A program made the position numbers and the translations under genes. From contig CAYYJS010000025.1 in assembly GCA_964472315.1 (NCBI GenBank), positions 1 through 45,566 on the forward strand: a stretch of DNA of 45,566 bases. The letters run 5' to 3'. Below the pieces are notes generated by a model, which saw nothing but the letters and a program-made list of their open reading frames with translations, ran no database searches and had not been told where the DNA came from. Shown here in pieces: positions 1 through 7,780 of this stretch (the stretch's first letter is position 1; the number at the start of each line of letters is the position of its first letter). The DNA comes from CAYYJS01 sp964472315. Its GTDB lineage: Bacteria > Verrucomicrobiota > Kiritimatiellia > UBA8416.

Positions 1-54
1 CGCCTCCCCCGCAGCAGCACTCGAAGCCCCCTCATCTTCAAAAGAATCAGTCAT
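1..54 (-). CDS. Possible N-terminus of a leftward gene (partial)
   Basis: An ATG at 54-52 on the minus strand opens a frame that stays open to the left edge. The 18 visible residues are acidic and Ala/Ser/Glu-rich and resemble no family I can name. There is no clear Shine-Dalgarno sequence before the ATG. The frame diverges from the gene starting at 121, which fits a shared intergenic promoter region. It may be a real gene cut by the window edge or a chance frame. Confidence 0.35.
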   Translation of the reverse strand, partial: MTDSFEDEGASSAAAGEA

Positions 55-83
55 GACGAAGACCGGCCGCTGGAATTGGCCGC

Positions 84-112
84 TTGACACAGTCGCCGCC
101 GGGTTTGAGACT
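84..112 (+). promoter_or_regulatory. Candidate promoter of the 121 gene
   Basis: A perfect -35 box TTGACA (84-89) is followed after 17 bases by a poor -10 box GAGACT (107-112, 3 of 6). The predicted transcript would begin almost at the ATG at 121. That would explain why this gene lacks a Shine-Dalgarno sequence, because the message could be leaderless. The weak -10 keeps confidence low. Confidence 0.3.
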
Positions 113-120
113 CTGCCCCC

Positions 121-735
121 ATGGCACAGGACTGGGACATCAAGCCGCGCGGATCGGAATGCTACGCCTGCCGGACGCCGTTTGCCGACGGGCAGGCGTA
201 CTGGGCGGCGCTGTTTCGCGGCGAGGAGGGCTACGTTCGGGCCGACCGGTGCGAATGCTGCTGGGAACGCGAGGAACGCGAACCGGGAGCGTCCGTGCCG
301 TACAGTTCGTGGCAGGGCGTCTTCCGGATGCCGCCTCCCCCCGATGCGGAGCCGCTCCGCAAGGAGACCGCCGAAACCCTTCTCCGGCGTCTGATGGAAG
401 ACGAGGAAAGGGATCAGACCAACGTCATCTACATCCTCGCCGTGATGCTCGAACGCAAGCGGACGCTGGTCGAGCGCGACGTGCGGGTGGACGACGACGG
501 CGCCGTGACGCGCGTCTACGAGCACCGTAAGACGGGCGAGACGTTTCTCGTGCCCGACCCGCAACTCCAGCTCGATCAACTCGAACACGTCCAGCAGCAG
601 GTTGTCGAACTGCTCGGCGGTCCGAACGAGAAGGGCAGTGGGGAGAAGCCGCCGCCCCCGGCAACGGCCGGCGCGGAACCGGCCGAAGCCGGCCCCGACG
701 AGACGGCTGCCGATCCGGCATGGGACGAGGGCTGA
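121..735 (+). CDS. Conserved hypothetical zinc-ribbon-like protein
   Basis: This is a soluble 204-residue protein with two cysteine clusters near the N-terminus: CYAC at about residues 15-18 and CECC at about 42-45, with further Cys/Trp/Glu between and after. This spacing suggests a structural zinc site. The middle is charged and probably helical, and the last 40 residues are a low-complexity Pro/Ala/Glu tail. There are no signal peptide and no membrane segments. The ATG at 121 follows a pyrimidine/C run rather than a Shine-Dalgarno sequence. The stop codon lies 51 bases before the start of the deacylase gene, so the two may be cotranscribed. I do not recognise a characterised family, and a nucleic-acid-binding role would be a guess. 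Confidence 0.75.
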   Translation: MAQDWDIKPRGSECYACRTPFADGQAYWAALFRGEEGYVRADRCECCWEREEREPGASVPYSSWQGVFRMPPPPDAEPLRKETAETLLRRLMEDEERDQTNVIYILAVMLERKRTLVERDVRVDDDGAVTRVYEHRKTGETFLVPDPQLQLDQLEHVQQQVVELLGGPNEKGSGEKPPPPATAGAEPAEAGPDETAADPAWDEG

Positions 736-785
736 TCGCGCATACGGGGGTTGGAGGTGCGCCGCATGATCGCGGCGCGGCTGTC

Positions 786-2408
786 ATGTTCGATTTGCTG
801 ATTACGGGAGGCGACGTTCTGGACGGAACCGGGGCGCCGTCGCGTTTCTCCGACGTGGCCATCGTCGGCGACCGGATCGCGGCCGTCGGCGACCTTGCGG
901 GCGCGGAAGCGCGGCAGGTGCTGTCGCTGCGGCCCCCGCCGGAGGAGCGAAGCGGGACGCCGCCCCAAGTCGGCGCGCGCGCCGAAACTCCGCTGGTTTG
1001 CCCGGGCTTCATCGACGCGCACACCCATTCCGACGCGTACCTGCTGATCGAGCCATCGGCGGCCTCCAAAATCTGGCAGGGCGTCACCACCGAGGTCGTC
1101 GGGAACTGCGGCGCTTCCTGCGCGCCGCTGGCCGGCGACTACCGGATGCCGTCCGATTGGGCGGCGCATGCGTACCCCGGCGCCTGGCGCACGCTGGCGG
1201 AGTACCGCCGGTTGTTGGATACGGTCGGCCCCGCCGTCAATGTCCGGTTTCTGGTCGGCCACAACACCCTGCGCGGCGGCGTGGTCGGATATGCCAACCG
1301 GCCCGCGCGGCCGGAGGAGCGGGCGTCCATGGCGCGCCTGTTGGAGCGGAGTATGGACGAGGGCGCGTGCGGATTGAGCACGGGGCTGGTCTACGCGCCC
1401 GGGTGCTTTTCCGACGCCGGCGAGGTGTCGGCCCTGGCGGCGGTTGTGGCCCGGCGCGGCGGCGTTTACGCTTCGCATATGCGCAGCGAGGGCACGCGCC
1501 TGCTCGAAGCGCTCGACGAAGTGCTGGGCGTCGCGCGCGCCACCGGCGTGCGCGCGCAGGTTTCGCACCTCAAGGCATCGGGACGCGCGAATTGGGACAA
1601 GCTGCCGCGTGCGCTCGATCGGATCCGCGCGGCGCGCGCGGCCGGCCTTGATATCGCCGCCGATCGCTACCCGTACACATCGTCCTGCACGGACCTGGAC
1701 ATCCTGTTTCCGGCGTGGGCGGCCGAAGGCGGCCGCGCGGCCGTATTGGCCAGGCTTGACGATCCGGTGGCGCGCCGCCGGTTGCGCGACGAACTCGATG
1801 CCGCGCGCGGGGAGGCTTACTGGCCGACCGTCACGATCGGTTCGACGGTGCATCCCGCCAACGGCGGTTTCATGGGGCGGCCGCTGACCGATGTGGCCGC
1901 CTCGCTCGGACTATCGCCGGCGGATGCCGTGCTGCACCTCTGCCGGACCGATGAACTGAGGACGACGGCGTTCTTCGACAGCATGAGCGAGGACAATCTT
2001 GTGCGCGTTCTCGGCGAGCCTTACGTGATGCCCGGTTCGGATGCGTCGGTGCGCGCGCCGTGGGGACCGTTGAGCGCGGACCACCCGCATCCGCGGGCCT
2101 ACGGCACGTTCGCGCGCTACTTGCGGATGGCGATCGATGGGCGGACGGTGCCGCTGCCCGAGGCCGTGCGGAGGATGACCACGCTGCCGGCCCGTCAGTT
2201 CGGCTTGGTGGGGCGCGGCGAGTTGCGTGTCGGCCAGGCGGCGGATATCGTCGTTCTGGATCCCGGGCGGGTGCGCGATACGGCTACCTTCGCCCGGCCC
2301 CACCAACTGGCCGAAGGCATTCGACATGTCATCGTCAACGGCGTGCTCACGTTGTCCGACGGCGTTCTGACGGGTGTGCGAGGCGGGCGCTTCCTGCCCC
2401 TGGACTAG
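786..2408 (+). CDS. N-acyl-D-amino-acid deacylase (amidohydrolase)
   Basis: This is an amidohydrolase-superfamily enzyme of the D-aminoacylase branch, which hydrolyses N-acyl-D-amino acids to a D-amino acid and a carboxylate. The N-terminal composite-barrel start MFDLLITGGDVLDGTG leads to the metal motif GFIDAHTH (His79, His81). The Cys ligand typical of D-aminoacylases follows in VVGNCG (Cys108), then SHMRSEG, the QVSHLKASG segment and the catalytic Asp region MPGSDAS. The length of 540 residues fits the family. I use the ATG at 786 because homology begins there; an in-frame ATG at 720 would add 22 unrelated residues overlapping the upstream gene. No Shine-Dalgarno sequence is visible. Residues 49-69 look like an extra insertion just before the metal motif (see findings). 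Substrate cannot be read from sequence; recycling of D-amino acids from peptidoglycan is one possibility. Confidence 0.9.
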   Translation: MFDLLITGGDVLDGTGAPSRFSDVAIVGDRIAAVGDLAGAEARQVLSLRPPPEERSGTPPQVGARAETPLVCPGFIDAHTHSDAYLLIEPSAASKIWQGVTTEVVGNCGASCAPLAGDYRMPSDWAAHAYPGAWRTLAEYRRLLDTVGPAVNVRFLVGHNTLRGGVVGYANRPARPEERASMARLLERSMDEGACGLSTGLVYAPGCFSDAGEVSALAAVVARRGGVYASHMRSEGTRLLEALDEVLGVARATGVRAQVSHLKASGRANWDKLPRALDRIRAARAAGLDIAADRYPYTSSCTDLDILFPAWAAEGGRAAVLARLDDPVARRRLRDELDAARGEAYWPTVTIGSTVHPANGGFMGRPLTDVAASLGLSPADAVLHLCRTDELRTTAFFDSMSEDNLVRVLGEPYVMPGSDASVRAPWGPLSADHPHPRAYGTFARYLRMAIDGRTVPLPEAVRRMTTLPARQFGLVGRGELRVGQAADIVVLDPGRVRDTATFARPHQLAEGIRHVIVNGVLTLSDGVLTGVRGGRFLPLD

Positions 2409-2429
2409 CCGGGGTGGCCGGCGAGCGGC

Positions 2430-2467
2430 AAAAAAAAGGCCGGGGTGCGCGTGCGCACACCCCGGCC
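2430..2467 (-). terminator. Intrinsic terminator of the outer-membrane protein gene
   Basis: Arms 2438-2450 and 2455-2467 pair through GGCCGGGGTG/CACCCCGGCC, with one internal mismatch and a four-base loop. The plus strand carries eight A (2430-2437) on the left, so the minus-strand transcript ends in a GC-rich hairpin followed by a U tract. This places it directly after the stop of the minus-strand gene at 2480. Confidence 0.85.
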
Positions 2468-2479
2468 CCGACTGATGAC

Positions 2480-3010
2480 TTACCAGCCCATGCGAACGGC
2501 GGCGCCGAGGAACACCGTATCCGTATCGATGTCGGTATCTTCCCCTTCGAATTCCGTTTCGGTATCGAAGCGGTAGTTGGCCGCGATGTCGAGGTACAGG
2601 CTGGGCAGCAGTTCCAGGTTGAGACCGGCCTTCAGCGCGAAGAAGGGGTCATCGGCCCAGTCGTCGTCGATATACATGATGCCGACGCCGGCGCCCGCAT
2701 AGATGACGCCGCCCAGCAGCAGGTAGGCCTCGGGCGAATAGGCGTTCTCCTCGTTGATCCAGTCCGGGTACATTTCCACCTGGAGTTCGAAACCGATCAA
2801 CGTCGGCCAGTACTGGTAGGAAGCGAAGTAGCTCCAGCCGTTATCGGTGCTGTCGCGGACCTCCTCGTCGTCGATGTCATCGAGCGTCACCCAGTAGTTG
2901 GCGCCGCCGCCCAGACGATGCGATGTCCCGGCTTCCGCCTTGAGTGCCGCCGTCCCGATTCCCGCCACGAGCAATACCGTCACCAGAATCATGTTCCACG
3001 TGCTCTTCAT
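2480..3010 (-). CDS. Small outer-membrane beta-barrel protein
   Basis: This 176-residue exported protein probably forms a small outer-membrane beta barrel. Residues 1-27 form a signal peptide: basic Lys2, a hydrophobic core VTVLLVAGIG and an Ala-x-Ala-type end at KAEAGT. The rest alternates polar and aromatic residues in beta-strand fashion (YWVTL, FASYQYWP, FELQVEMYP, LDIAANYRF) with Asp/Glu-rich turns, and it ends FLGAAVRMGW, close to the aromatic C-terminus usual for barrel proteins. The ATG at 3010 is chosen because GGGAGGAGA lies just upstream and the signal peptide begins there; a longer frame from 3136 has no such support. It has its own downstream terminator. The 195-base gap to the upstream rRNA/tRNA-modification gene suggests separate transcription. 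The exact function is unknown. Confidence 0.8.
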   Translation of the reverse strand: MKSTWNMILVTVLLVAGIGTAALKAEAGTSHRLGGGANYWVTLDDIDDEEVRDSTDNGWSYFASYQYWPTLIGFELQVEMYPDWINEENAYSPEAYLLLGGVIYAGAGVGIMYIDDDWADDPFFALKAGLNLELLPSLYLDIAANYRFDTETEFEGEDTDIDTDTVFLGAAVRMGW

Positions 3011-3204
3011 GACATCTCCTCCCGCCTTGTCGTTCCTGCAACTTCCCGGGTCGCCGTACTTCGACGCCCCAACCGAGACCTTACATACCAATTCTCGCCC
3101 CGCAGGTGCAATAGAAAATGCCGTGCCCACGCCCATGCTCGCAGGGTGTGCGTTTCTCGGTGTCGGGCGTCGCGAGCCTGGTGATCGGCGGACAGTGCGC
3201 GCAT

Positions 3205-4038
3205 TTACGTCATGCGCAGGCTGCGGAGGCAGGCTTTGAAGTCCGGGGGCAAGGGGGCTTCCGCGCGGACGACCTGGCCGCCGTCGGGGTCATGGAACTG
3301 GAGTTTCGCGGCGTGGAGCATCTGTCGGGGAATGGCCAGCCGGGCTTCCGCTTCCGCGCGTTCGCGGGCGTACTGCCGGTCGCCCAGGACCGGGTGGTGG
3401 ATGCCCGCCAGGTGGATGCGGATCTGATGGGTTCGGCCGGTGCCGATGCGGACGCGCACATGCGTCGCCTGGCGGCCGCGGTCCAGAACCCGGAGCAGCG
3501 AGACGGCCGGTTGCCCGTCGACGTCCTGTGTGATGCGTCGTTCCGGGGCCGTGATATGGCCGTGGACGATAGCGTGGTACAATTTCATGACATCGCGTTC
3601 GCGGAACTGCGCCACCAGATGGTCGCGCGCGGCGGGGCTCATCGCGGCCAGAAGGCAGCCCGTGGTGTCTTTGTCGAGCCGATGAACGATACGCAGCGCC
3701 GGGGTCCCGAGTTGATCGCGCAGCAGCGATTCCACGCTGGCCGGACCTTCCGAGAGCATGCCGGCCGGTTTGTCGACGACGATAAAGGCGGGTGTGCGCA
3801 GAAGAACCCGCAGCGTGTCGTGCCGGGTGGCGGCGGCGGCCGCTTGAGCAATTCTGATCCGATCGCCGGTGGCCAGCCGGTGGCGCGCCATCCAGACGCG
3901 ACGGTCGTTGACGAAGACCGTGCGGCTGTCGATGAGAGCCTTGGCCTGGCGACCCGAAACGCCAAGCGTTTCGCGGACGAAGTCCACCAGCGGTTTTCCG
4001 TTATGGCGCGGCGAAATGAGGTGCTCACCGACAGGCAT
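3205..4038 (-). CDS. RluA-family pseudouridine synthase
   Basis: This enzyme isomerises uridine to pseudouridine in rRNA or tRNA. An S4 RNA-binding domain covers about residues 15-65 (GKPLVDFVRETLGVSGRQAKALI). The catalytic domain carries VVDKPAGM and the family signature RIVHRLDKDTTG, whose Asp is the catalytic nucleophile, and later GRTHQIRIHLA. The length of 277 residues is normal. The ATG at 4038 has GGGAGAA at good spacing; a GTG at 4116 would add 26 residues without a binding site. The gene diverges from greA. RluA, RluC, RluD and TruC subfamilies cannot be separated reliably by eye, so the target base is left open. Confidence 0.88.
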   Translation of the reverse strand: MPVGEHLISPRHNGKPLVDFVRETLGVSGRQAKALIDSRTVFVNDRRVWMARHRLATGDRIRIAQAAAAATRHDTLRVLLRTPAFIVVDKPAGMLSEGPASVESLLRDQLGTPALRIVHRLDKDTTGCLLAAMSPAARDHLVAQFRERDVMKLYHAIVHGHITAPERRITQDVDGQPAVSLLRVLDRGRQATHVRVRIGTGRTHQIRIHLAGIHHPVLGDRQYARERAEAEARLAIPRQMLHAAKLQFHDPDGGQVVRAEAPLPPDFKACLRSLRMT

Positions 4039-4153
4039 GCGCGTTCTCCCGCCGGGATGGCGTGTGCCCGCCGTTACGGCGACGCTTCCCAAACCGGCTC
4101 GTACATGGTATGACACGTCCCTTCTGCATGCAATGGATTACGGAGGTTTGACC

Positions 4154-6352
4154 ATGGGACTGCCCGAGAGATTCAAATCGATGACGAGCGAAGCGCTCGA
4201 AGAATGGTTTTTGGGCGCCGTCGAGGCCGAGCCCCCGGCGCTGGACGACCTGTTTGCGGTGTTGGAGCATCTGGGGCGTACCCATCAGATCGGTCTGGCC
4301 GACAGTTGGGCCGAGTTGCTGCAAGGCGTCCTGGCGGGGCAGCCCGACGATCGGCCCGCGCTGCGGCTTCTCAAACTGCGGTATGACTGGCACCGGAACG
4401 AAGCCGGGTTCCGCGACCTTTGCCTGACGGCGGCACGCACCGGGTTCGCGAGCCGGATCGGGAAGGCCTTCGTCAAAGCGTTGGATGGGGGACAGCCGCT
4501 GCCGCTGCCGGAGTGGATGCGGCGGATCGAGCTGCTGTTCGCTCTGGAGCCCGGCATTCTGTGCTATGACCGGACATGGGGCTTCGGCGTCGTGAAACGG
4601 CTCGACGATTTCTACGGCAAAGTGGCGATCGACTTCAGCAACAAACATGGTCATGAGATGACCTTCGGGTATGCGTCCGAGACCCTGCGGCTGATCGGCC
4701 ACGATCACCTGTTGGCGCGGAACCATCACGATCGCGACGGGCTGCGGAAGCTCGTGCACGACGACGCGGCGGAAGTGGTGCGGATCGCCCTGCGCAGCTA
4801 TGGGCCGCTGACGGTTCAGCAACTGAAGGAAGCGCTCGTCGATGCGATTCTGCCGGAGGCCGACTGGAAGCGGTTCTGGGACGATGCGCGCAAGGCGTTG
4901 AAGGGCGACCCGCTGGTCGAGATTCCGGCCCGGCGGACCGACGCCATCCAACTGCTGGCCGAGGCGCGGGCCTATGATGACGAATGGTTTGCGCGATTGA
5001 TCGAGGAGCGGGACGCCGGCGCGATCTTCCGCCGGATTGACGAAATCGAAGGCGCCACGGATGTCTCGGGGTTGGCCGACGCGCACCGCGCCGCTCTGGC
5101 GGACCGGCTGGCCTTCGTCGTCTGGGGCGCGGAGGGCAAGCAACCGGACCTGGTTGTCCGAGCTTTGCTGACGGCGGTGCGCCTGTCGCTTTTCGACGAG
5201 GACGGCATGCTGGGCATGCGTCGGATACCGCTGGCCGGAACGTTGGACCGTCTCCTGCGGCCGGGGGCTTTCCTCGCGGCGGTCGAGGCGTCGCCGGCGC
5301 GTCTGCTGACGGCCTTTCTGGAGTTGCTCGCCGGCCACGACGCGGCGGCGACGGCCGCGGCCATACTCGGCGCCCTGGGACAGATGACTCTCGGCACGCT
5401 GACGGCATCCATTGCGTTCCTGAAGGCACGCGGACAGGCCGAGTCGGTTCGCGAGGTCATGGCCGGCGCGTTCCACACCAAGGGCGTGTCGGTGGCGCAA
5501 GTGTTCTGGATGCTCAAGGGAAGCGACCGCGATCTGGCCGACGGGGTTGCGGGCCGCGGCGCGCTGCTCATGCAGGCCGTCGAGCGCGTCGAGGATACCG
5601 AGAACGGCGATCACCTGCGGACGCAGAACCAGTTGCGCGCGTTGCTGGAGGACGGGGCCTGGATGGCCGGCACGTTGGCGGAATTGAGCGCGGACGAGCG
5701 CGAAATGCTGCTGCACCGCGTCCGGTTCTCCCGCGGCTGGGACGAAGTGGGGCGGCGTACGGTCATCGCCGGGATGGTCAAGGCGTATCCGGAGCTTCAA
5801 CGGTTGCTCGTGAACGCGGTGCCGAAACCGGTCGATGCCGGTCGCGGGCGGATGACATCGTGGCGGAGTTACCGCGAACGGCAGCATCAACTGAAGGTCC
5901 TGGTCGAGGAAGAGATTCCCGCGAACGCCCGCGAGATTGCCGTGGCGCGCAGCTATGGCGACCTGCGCGAGAATGCCGAATTCAAGTTCGCGAAAGAGCA
6001 CCAGCGCGTGCTGTACCGGCGACGCGACGAATGCGAGGCCGACCTCGAAGCCGTCAAGGGTACGGATTTCAGCGGGGTGGATAGCTCGCGGGTTGGACTC
6101 GGCACGTGCGTGACCATTCGGCGGCCCTCCGGGACGGAGGAGCGCTACTGCATCCTGGGAGAGTGGGACCGGGACGAGTCTCTGGGCATCGTTTCCAATC
6201 GCGCCAAGCTGGCCGAGATGCTGGCGGGAAAGCGTCCCGGGGATTTGGCGGAACTGCCGGCGGCGGCGGGGTCGGAAATGTGCCAAGTCCTTTCGGTGAC
6301 GGGACTTACGGATGAAATCAAGGCATGGTTGAATGCCGGGCAAGGGTGTTGA
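4154..6352 (+). CDS. greA: GreA-type transcription elongation factor with a long N-terminal extension
   Basis: This protein rescues backtracked RNA polymerase by stimulating transcript cleavage. It has 732 residues, against about 158 in ordinary GreA. The last 165 residues are a complete GreA: the N-terminal coiled-coil hairpin (about 568-640) has GDLRENAEF at its tip, with Asp603 and Glu606 matching the catalytic D-x-x-E pair, and the FKBP-like C-terminal domain spans about 646-732. Residues 1-565 are mostly helical, with a GFGVVKRLDDFYGKVAIDF segment near 145 and no transmembrane segment. Chlamydial GreA is similarly enlarged, which supports a PVC origin. The start is fixed by GGAGG at 4142-4146, eight bases from the ATG. 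A DksA-type regulator, which acts through the same polymerase channel, follows directly. Confidence 0.88.
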   Translation: MGLPERFKSMTSEALEEWFLGAVEAEPPALDDLFAVLEHLGRTHQIGLADSWAELLQGVLAGQPDDRPALRLLKLRYDWHRNEAGFRDLCLTAARTGFASRIGKAFVKALDGGQPLPLPEWMRRIELLFALEPGILCYDRTWGFGVVKRLDDFYGKVAIDFSNKHGHEMTFGYASETLRLIGHDHLLARNHHDRDGLRKLVHDDAAEVVRIALRSYGPLTVQQLKEALVDAILPEADWKRFWDDARKALKGDPLVEIPARRTDAIQLLAEARAYDDEWFARLIEERDAGAIFRRIDEIEGATDVSGLADAHRAALADRLAFVVWGAEGKQPDLVVRALLTAVRLSLFDEDGMLGMRRIPLAGTLDRLLRPGAFLAAVEASPARLLTAFLELLAGHDAAATAAAILGALGQMTLGTLTASIAFLKARGQAESVREVMAGAFHTKGVSVAQVFWMLKGSDRDLADGVAGRGALLMQAVERVEDTENGDHLRTQNQLRALLEDGAWMAGTLAELSADEREMLLHRVRFSRGWDEVGRRTVIAGMVKAYPELQRLLVNAVPKPVDAGRGRMTSWRSYRERQHQLKVLVEEEIPANAREIAVARSYGDLRENAEFKFAKEHQRVLYRRRDECEADLEAVKGTDFSGVDSSRVGLGTCVTIRRPSGTEERYCILGEWDRDESLGIVSNRAKLAEMLAGKRPGDLAELPAAAGSEMCQVLSVTGLTDEIKAWLNAGQGC

Positions 6353-6378
6353 CATACGGGGCGCGGGGGTGATATCGT
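6349..6378 (+). promoter_or_regulatory. Promoter of the dksA-lspA-miaA-radC operon
   Basis: A perfect TTGACA (6349-6354) contains the TGA stop codon of greA, with an 18-base spacer and TATCGT as -10 (6373-6378, 4 of 6). It is followed by a leader of about 30 bases and the AGGAGGG ribosome-binding site of the DksA-type gene at 6415. The next three genes have gaps too small for their own promoters. Confidence 0.6.
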
Positions 6379-6414
6379 CTCGCCCTTCAGCAGAAGACTG
6401 CAGGAGGGAAGAGG

Positions 6415-7299
6415 ATGGCCGCGAACAGGCCAGCGGTGGCATCGCCGAAGGCGGGTGGGAAGCCAAGTCCGGCAGTGACGACACGTGCGTCGGCCTCGGG
6501 CGGGAGCCCCGCCGGCAGGCGGCGTGCGACACCGCCGACGGGTGCGAAGAGGCCCGAGGTCAAGCTTTCCGCGAAGAAAGGGTTAGTGAGAAGCGACAGC
6601 ATGAAGAAAATCGCCACGAAGAAGGTTAAGACGTCCCCGGCATCGGTCAAGTCGCCTGTGAAGAAGACAGCCACCCGAGACGCCGCGCGCAAGCCGAAGT
6701 CCCCCGCGGCCAAGAAGGGGCAAGCCGGCAAGGTTGACGCGAAGGCTTCGCATGCCGCGGCACGGCGGAAGGTGATTGCGGCGGCGGCCCGCACGAGCCA
6801 TGGGCGTGCCGTCAGTGCGACCACGGAGCATGACGTCGCGGCGCTGGAATCGATCTCCGTGATCCGGCACGCGGCTGCGGGCGACCACGGGTCGCGCGGA
6901 GCGGGCGCCATACGTAAGCGACAGTATACCCGGCGCGAGCTCGACAAGTTCCGTGACATGTTGTTGCGGGTGCGCGAGGAACTCGATCGGCAGATGACGT
7001 CGCTGCGGAACTCGTCGCTGAAGCGCGAGGATGCCGTCAATTCCGAAGAAGACGGTACCGACGCGTTCGAACGCCAGCTTGCGCTGAACCTGGCAAGTAC
7101 GGAAGGCGACTCGATTTTCGCGATCGATCAGGCCCTGCAACGCATCGATGGCGGCGCCTACGGGGTCTGCGAGACATGCGGATGCCTGATTGGCGAGGAT
7201 CGTTTGAAGGCGCTGCCGTTCGTCCAGCTCTGCATCGAATGCAAGTCGGCCGACGAAAAACGCACGTCGACCACGGGCCGTGCGGCGCGGCGGCCCTGA
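6415..7299 (+). CDS. DksA/TraR-type C4 zinc-finger regulator with a basic N-terminal tail
   Basis: This is a likely RNA-polymerase-binding regulator of the DksA/TraR/YteA superfamily. The C-terminal 120 residues hold a helical hairpin (from RRELDKFRDML through SEEDGTDAFERQLAL) and a C4 zinc finger with Cys252, Cys255, Cys273 and Cys276 (C-x2-C-x17-C-x2-C). The first 160 residues are Lys/Ala/Pro/Ser-rich, low in complexity and strongly basic, like a histone-H1 tail, which makes the protein 294 residues instead of about 120-150. The ATG at 6415 is preceded by AGGAGGG. It is the first gene of an operon with lspA, 28 bases downstream. The tail may bind DNA or RNA non-specifically, which is inference from composition. 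Confidence 0.85.
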   Translation: MAANRPAVASPKAGGKPSPAVTTRASASGGSPAGRRRATPPTGAKRPEVKLSAKKGLVRSDSMKKIATKKVKTSPASVKSPVKKTATRDAARKPKSPAAKKGQAGKVDAKASHAAARRKVIAAAARTSHGRAVSATTEHDVAALESISVIRHAAAGDHGSRGAGAIRKRQYTRRELDKFRDMLLRVREELDRQMTSLRNSSLKREDAVNSEEDGTDAFERQLALNLASTEGDSIFAIDQALQRIDGGAYGVCETCGCLIGEDRLKALPFVQLCIECKSADEKRTSTTGRAARRP

Positions 7300-7327
7300 A
7301 ACGCAGTCCGGACGGTGTCCTGAAGGC

Positions 7328-7780
7328 ATGCAGGCGCTTCTTACGGCGACAGTTGTTGCGTTGCTCGACCAGGTGGCCAAGCATCTGGTGTGCGCCCGCT
7401 TCAGGCTGCATGAGGGCGTGGTCATCGTGCCGGCGTTTTTCGACCTCCGCTACATTCGCAATACCGGCGCCGCCTGGGGCATGTTTTCGGACGGCACGAT
7501 CTGGCTGACTCTGCTATCGGTGGTTGTGCTGGGGCTGTTGGTGGGCTTCCGCCGCGGCTTCCTGCCGCCGGGATGGCTCGGGCGCATGATTCTCGGCCTG
7601 CTGGCGGGCGGGATTGTGGGTAATCTGATCGACCGGGTCCGGTTGGGGTATGTCGTCGATTACCTCGATTTCCATTGGCACGGCCACCATTTTCCGGCGT
7701 TCAACGTGGCGGACGCCTCGATCTGCATCGGCGTGGGGCTCTACATGGTCGTCCACCTCCGCGCGGGGAAGGCCCGATAA
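7328..7780 (+). CDS. lspA: Lipoprotein signal peptidase (signal peptidase II)
   Basis: This inner-membrane aspartic protease cleaves prolipoprotein signal peptides after lipid modification. The 150 residues show four hydrophobic segments and the family motifs in order: DQ at 14-15, NTGAAWG at 45-51, GNLIDR with catalytic Asp102, VVDYLDF near 109-115 and FNVADASI with catalytic Asp129. The ATG at 7328 gives the expected short N-terminus before DQ; a GTG at 7280 would lie inside the DksA-type gene. The binding site is only GAAGG at short spacing, so translation may be coupled to the upstream gene. Its stop codon overlaps the probable start of miaA. Confidence 0.95.
   Translation: MQALLTATVVALLDQVAKHLVCARFRLHEGVVIVPAFFDLRYIRNTGAAWGMFSDGTIWLTLLSVVVLGLLVGFRRGFLPPGWLGRMILGLLAGGIVGNLIDRVRLGYVVDYLDFHWHGHHFPAFNVADASICIGVGLYMVVHLRAGKAR

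Noticed and set aside
4025..6532. 835-residue minus-strand frame opposite greA
   Set aside because: No recognisable domain; the plus strand encodes an intact GreA with a strong ribosome-binding site.
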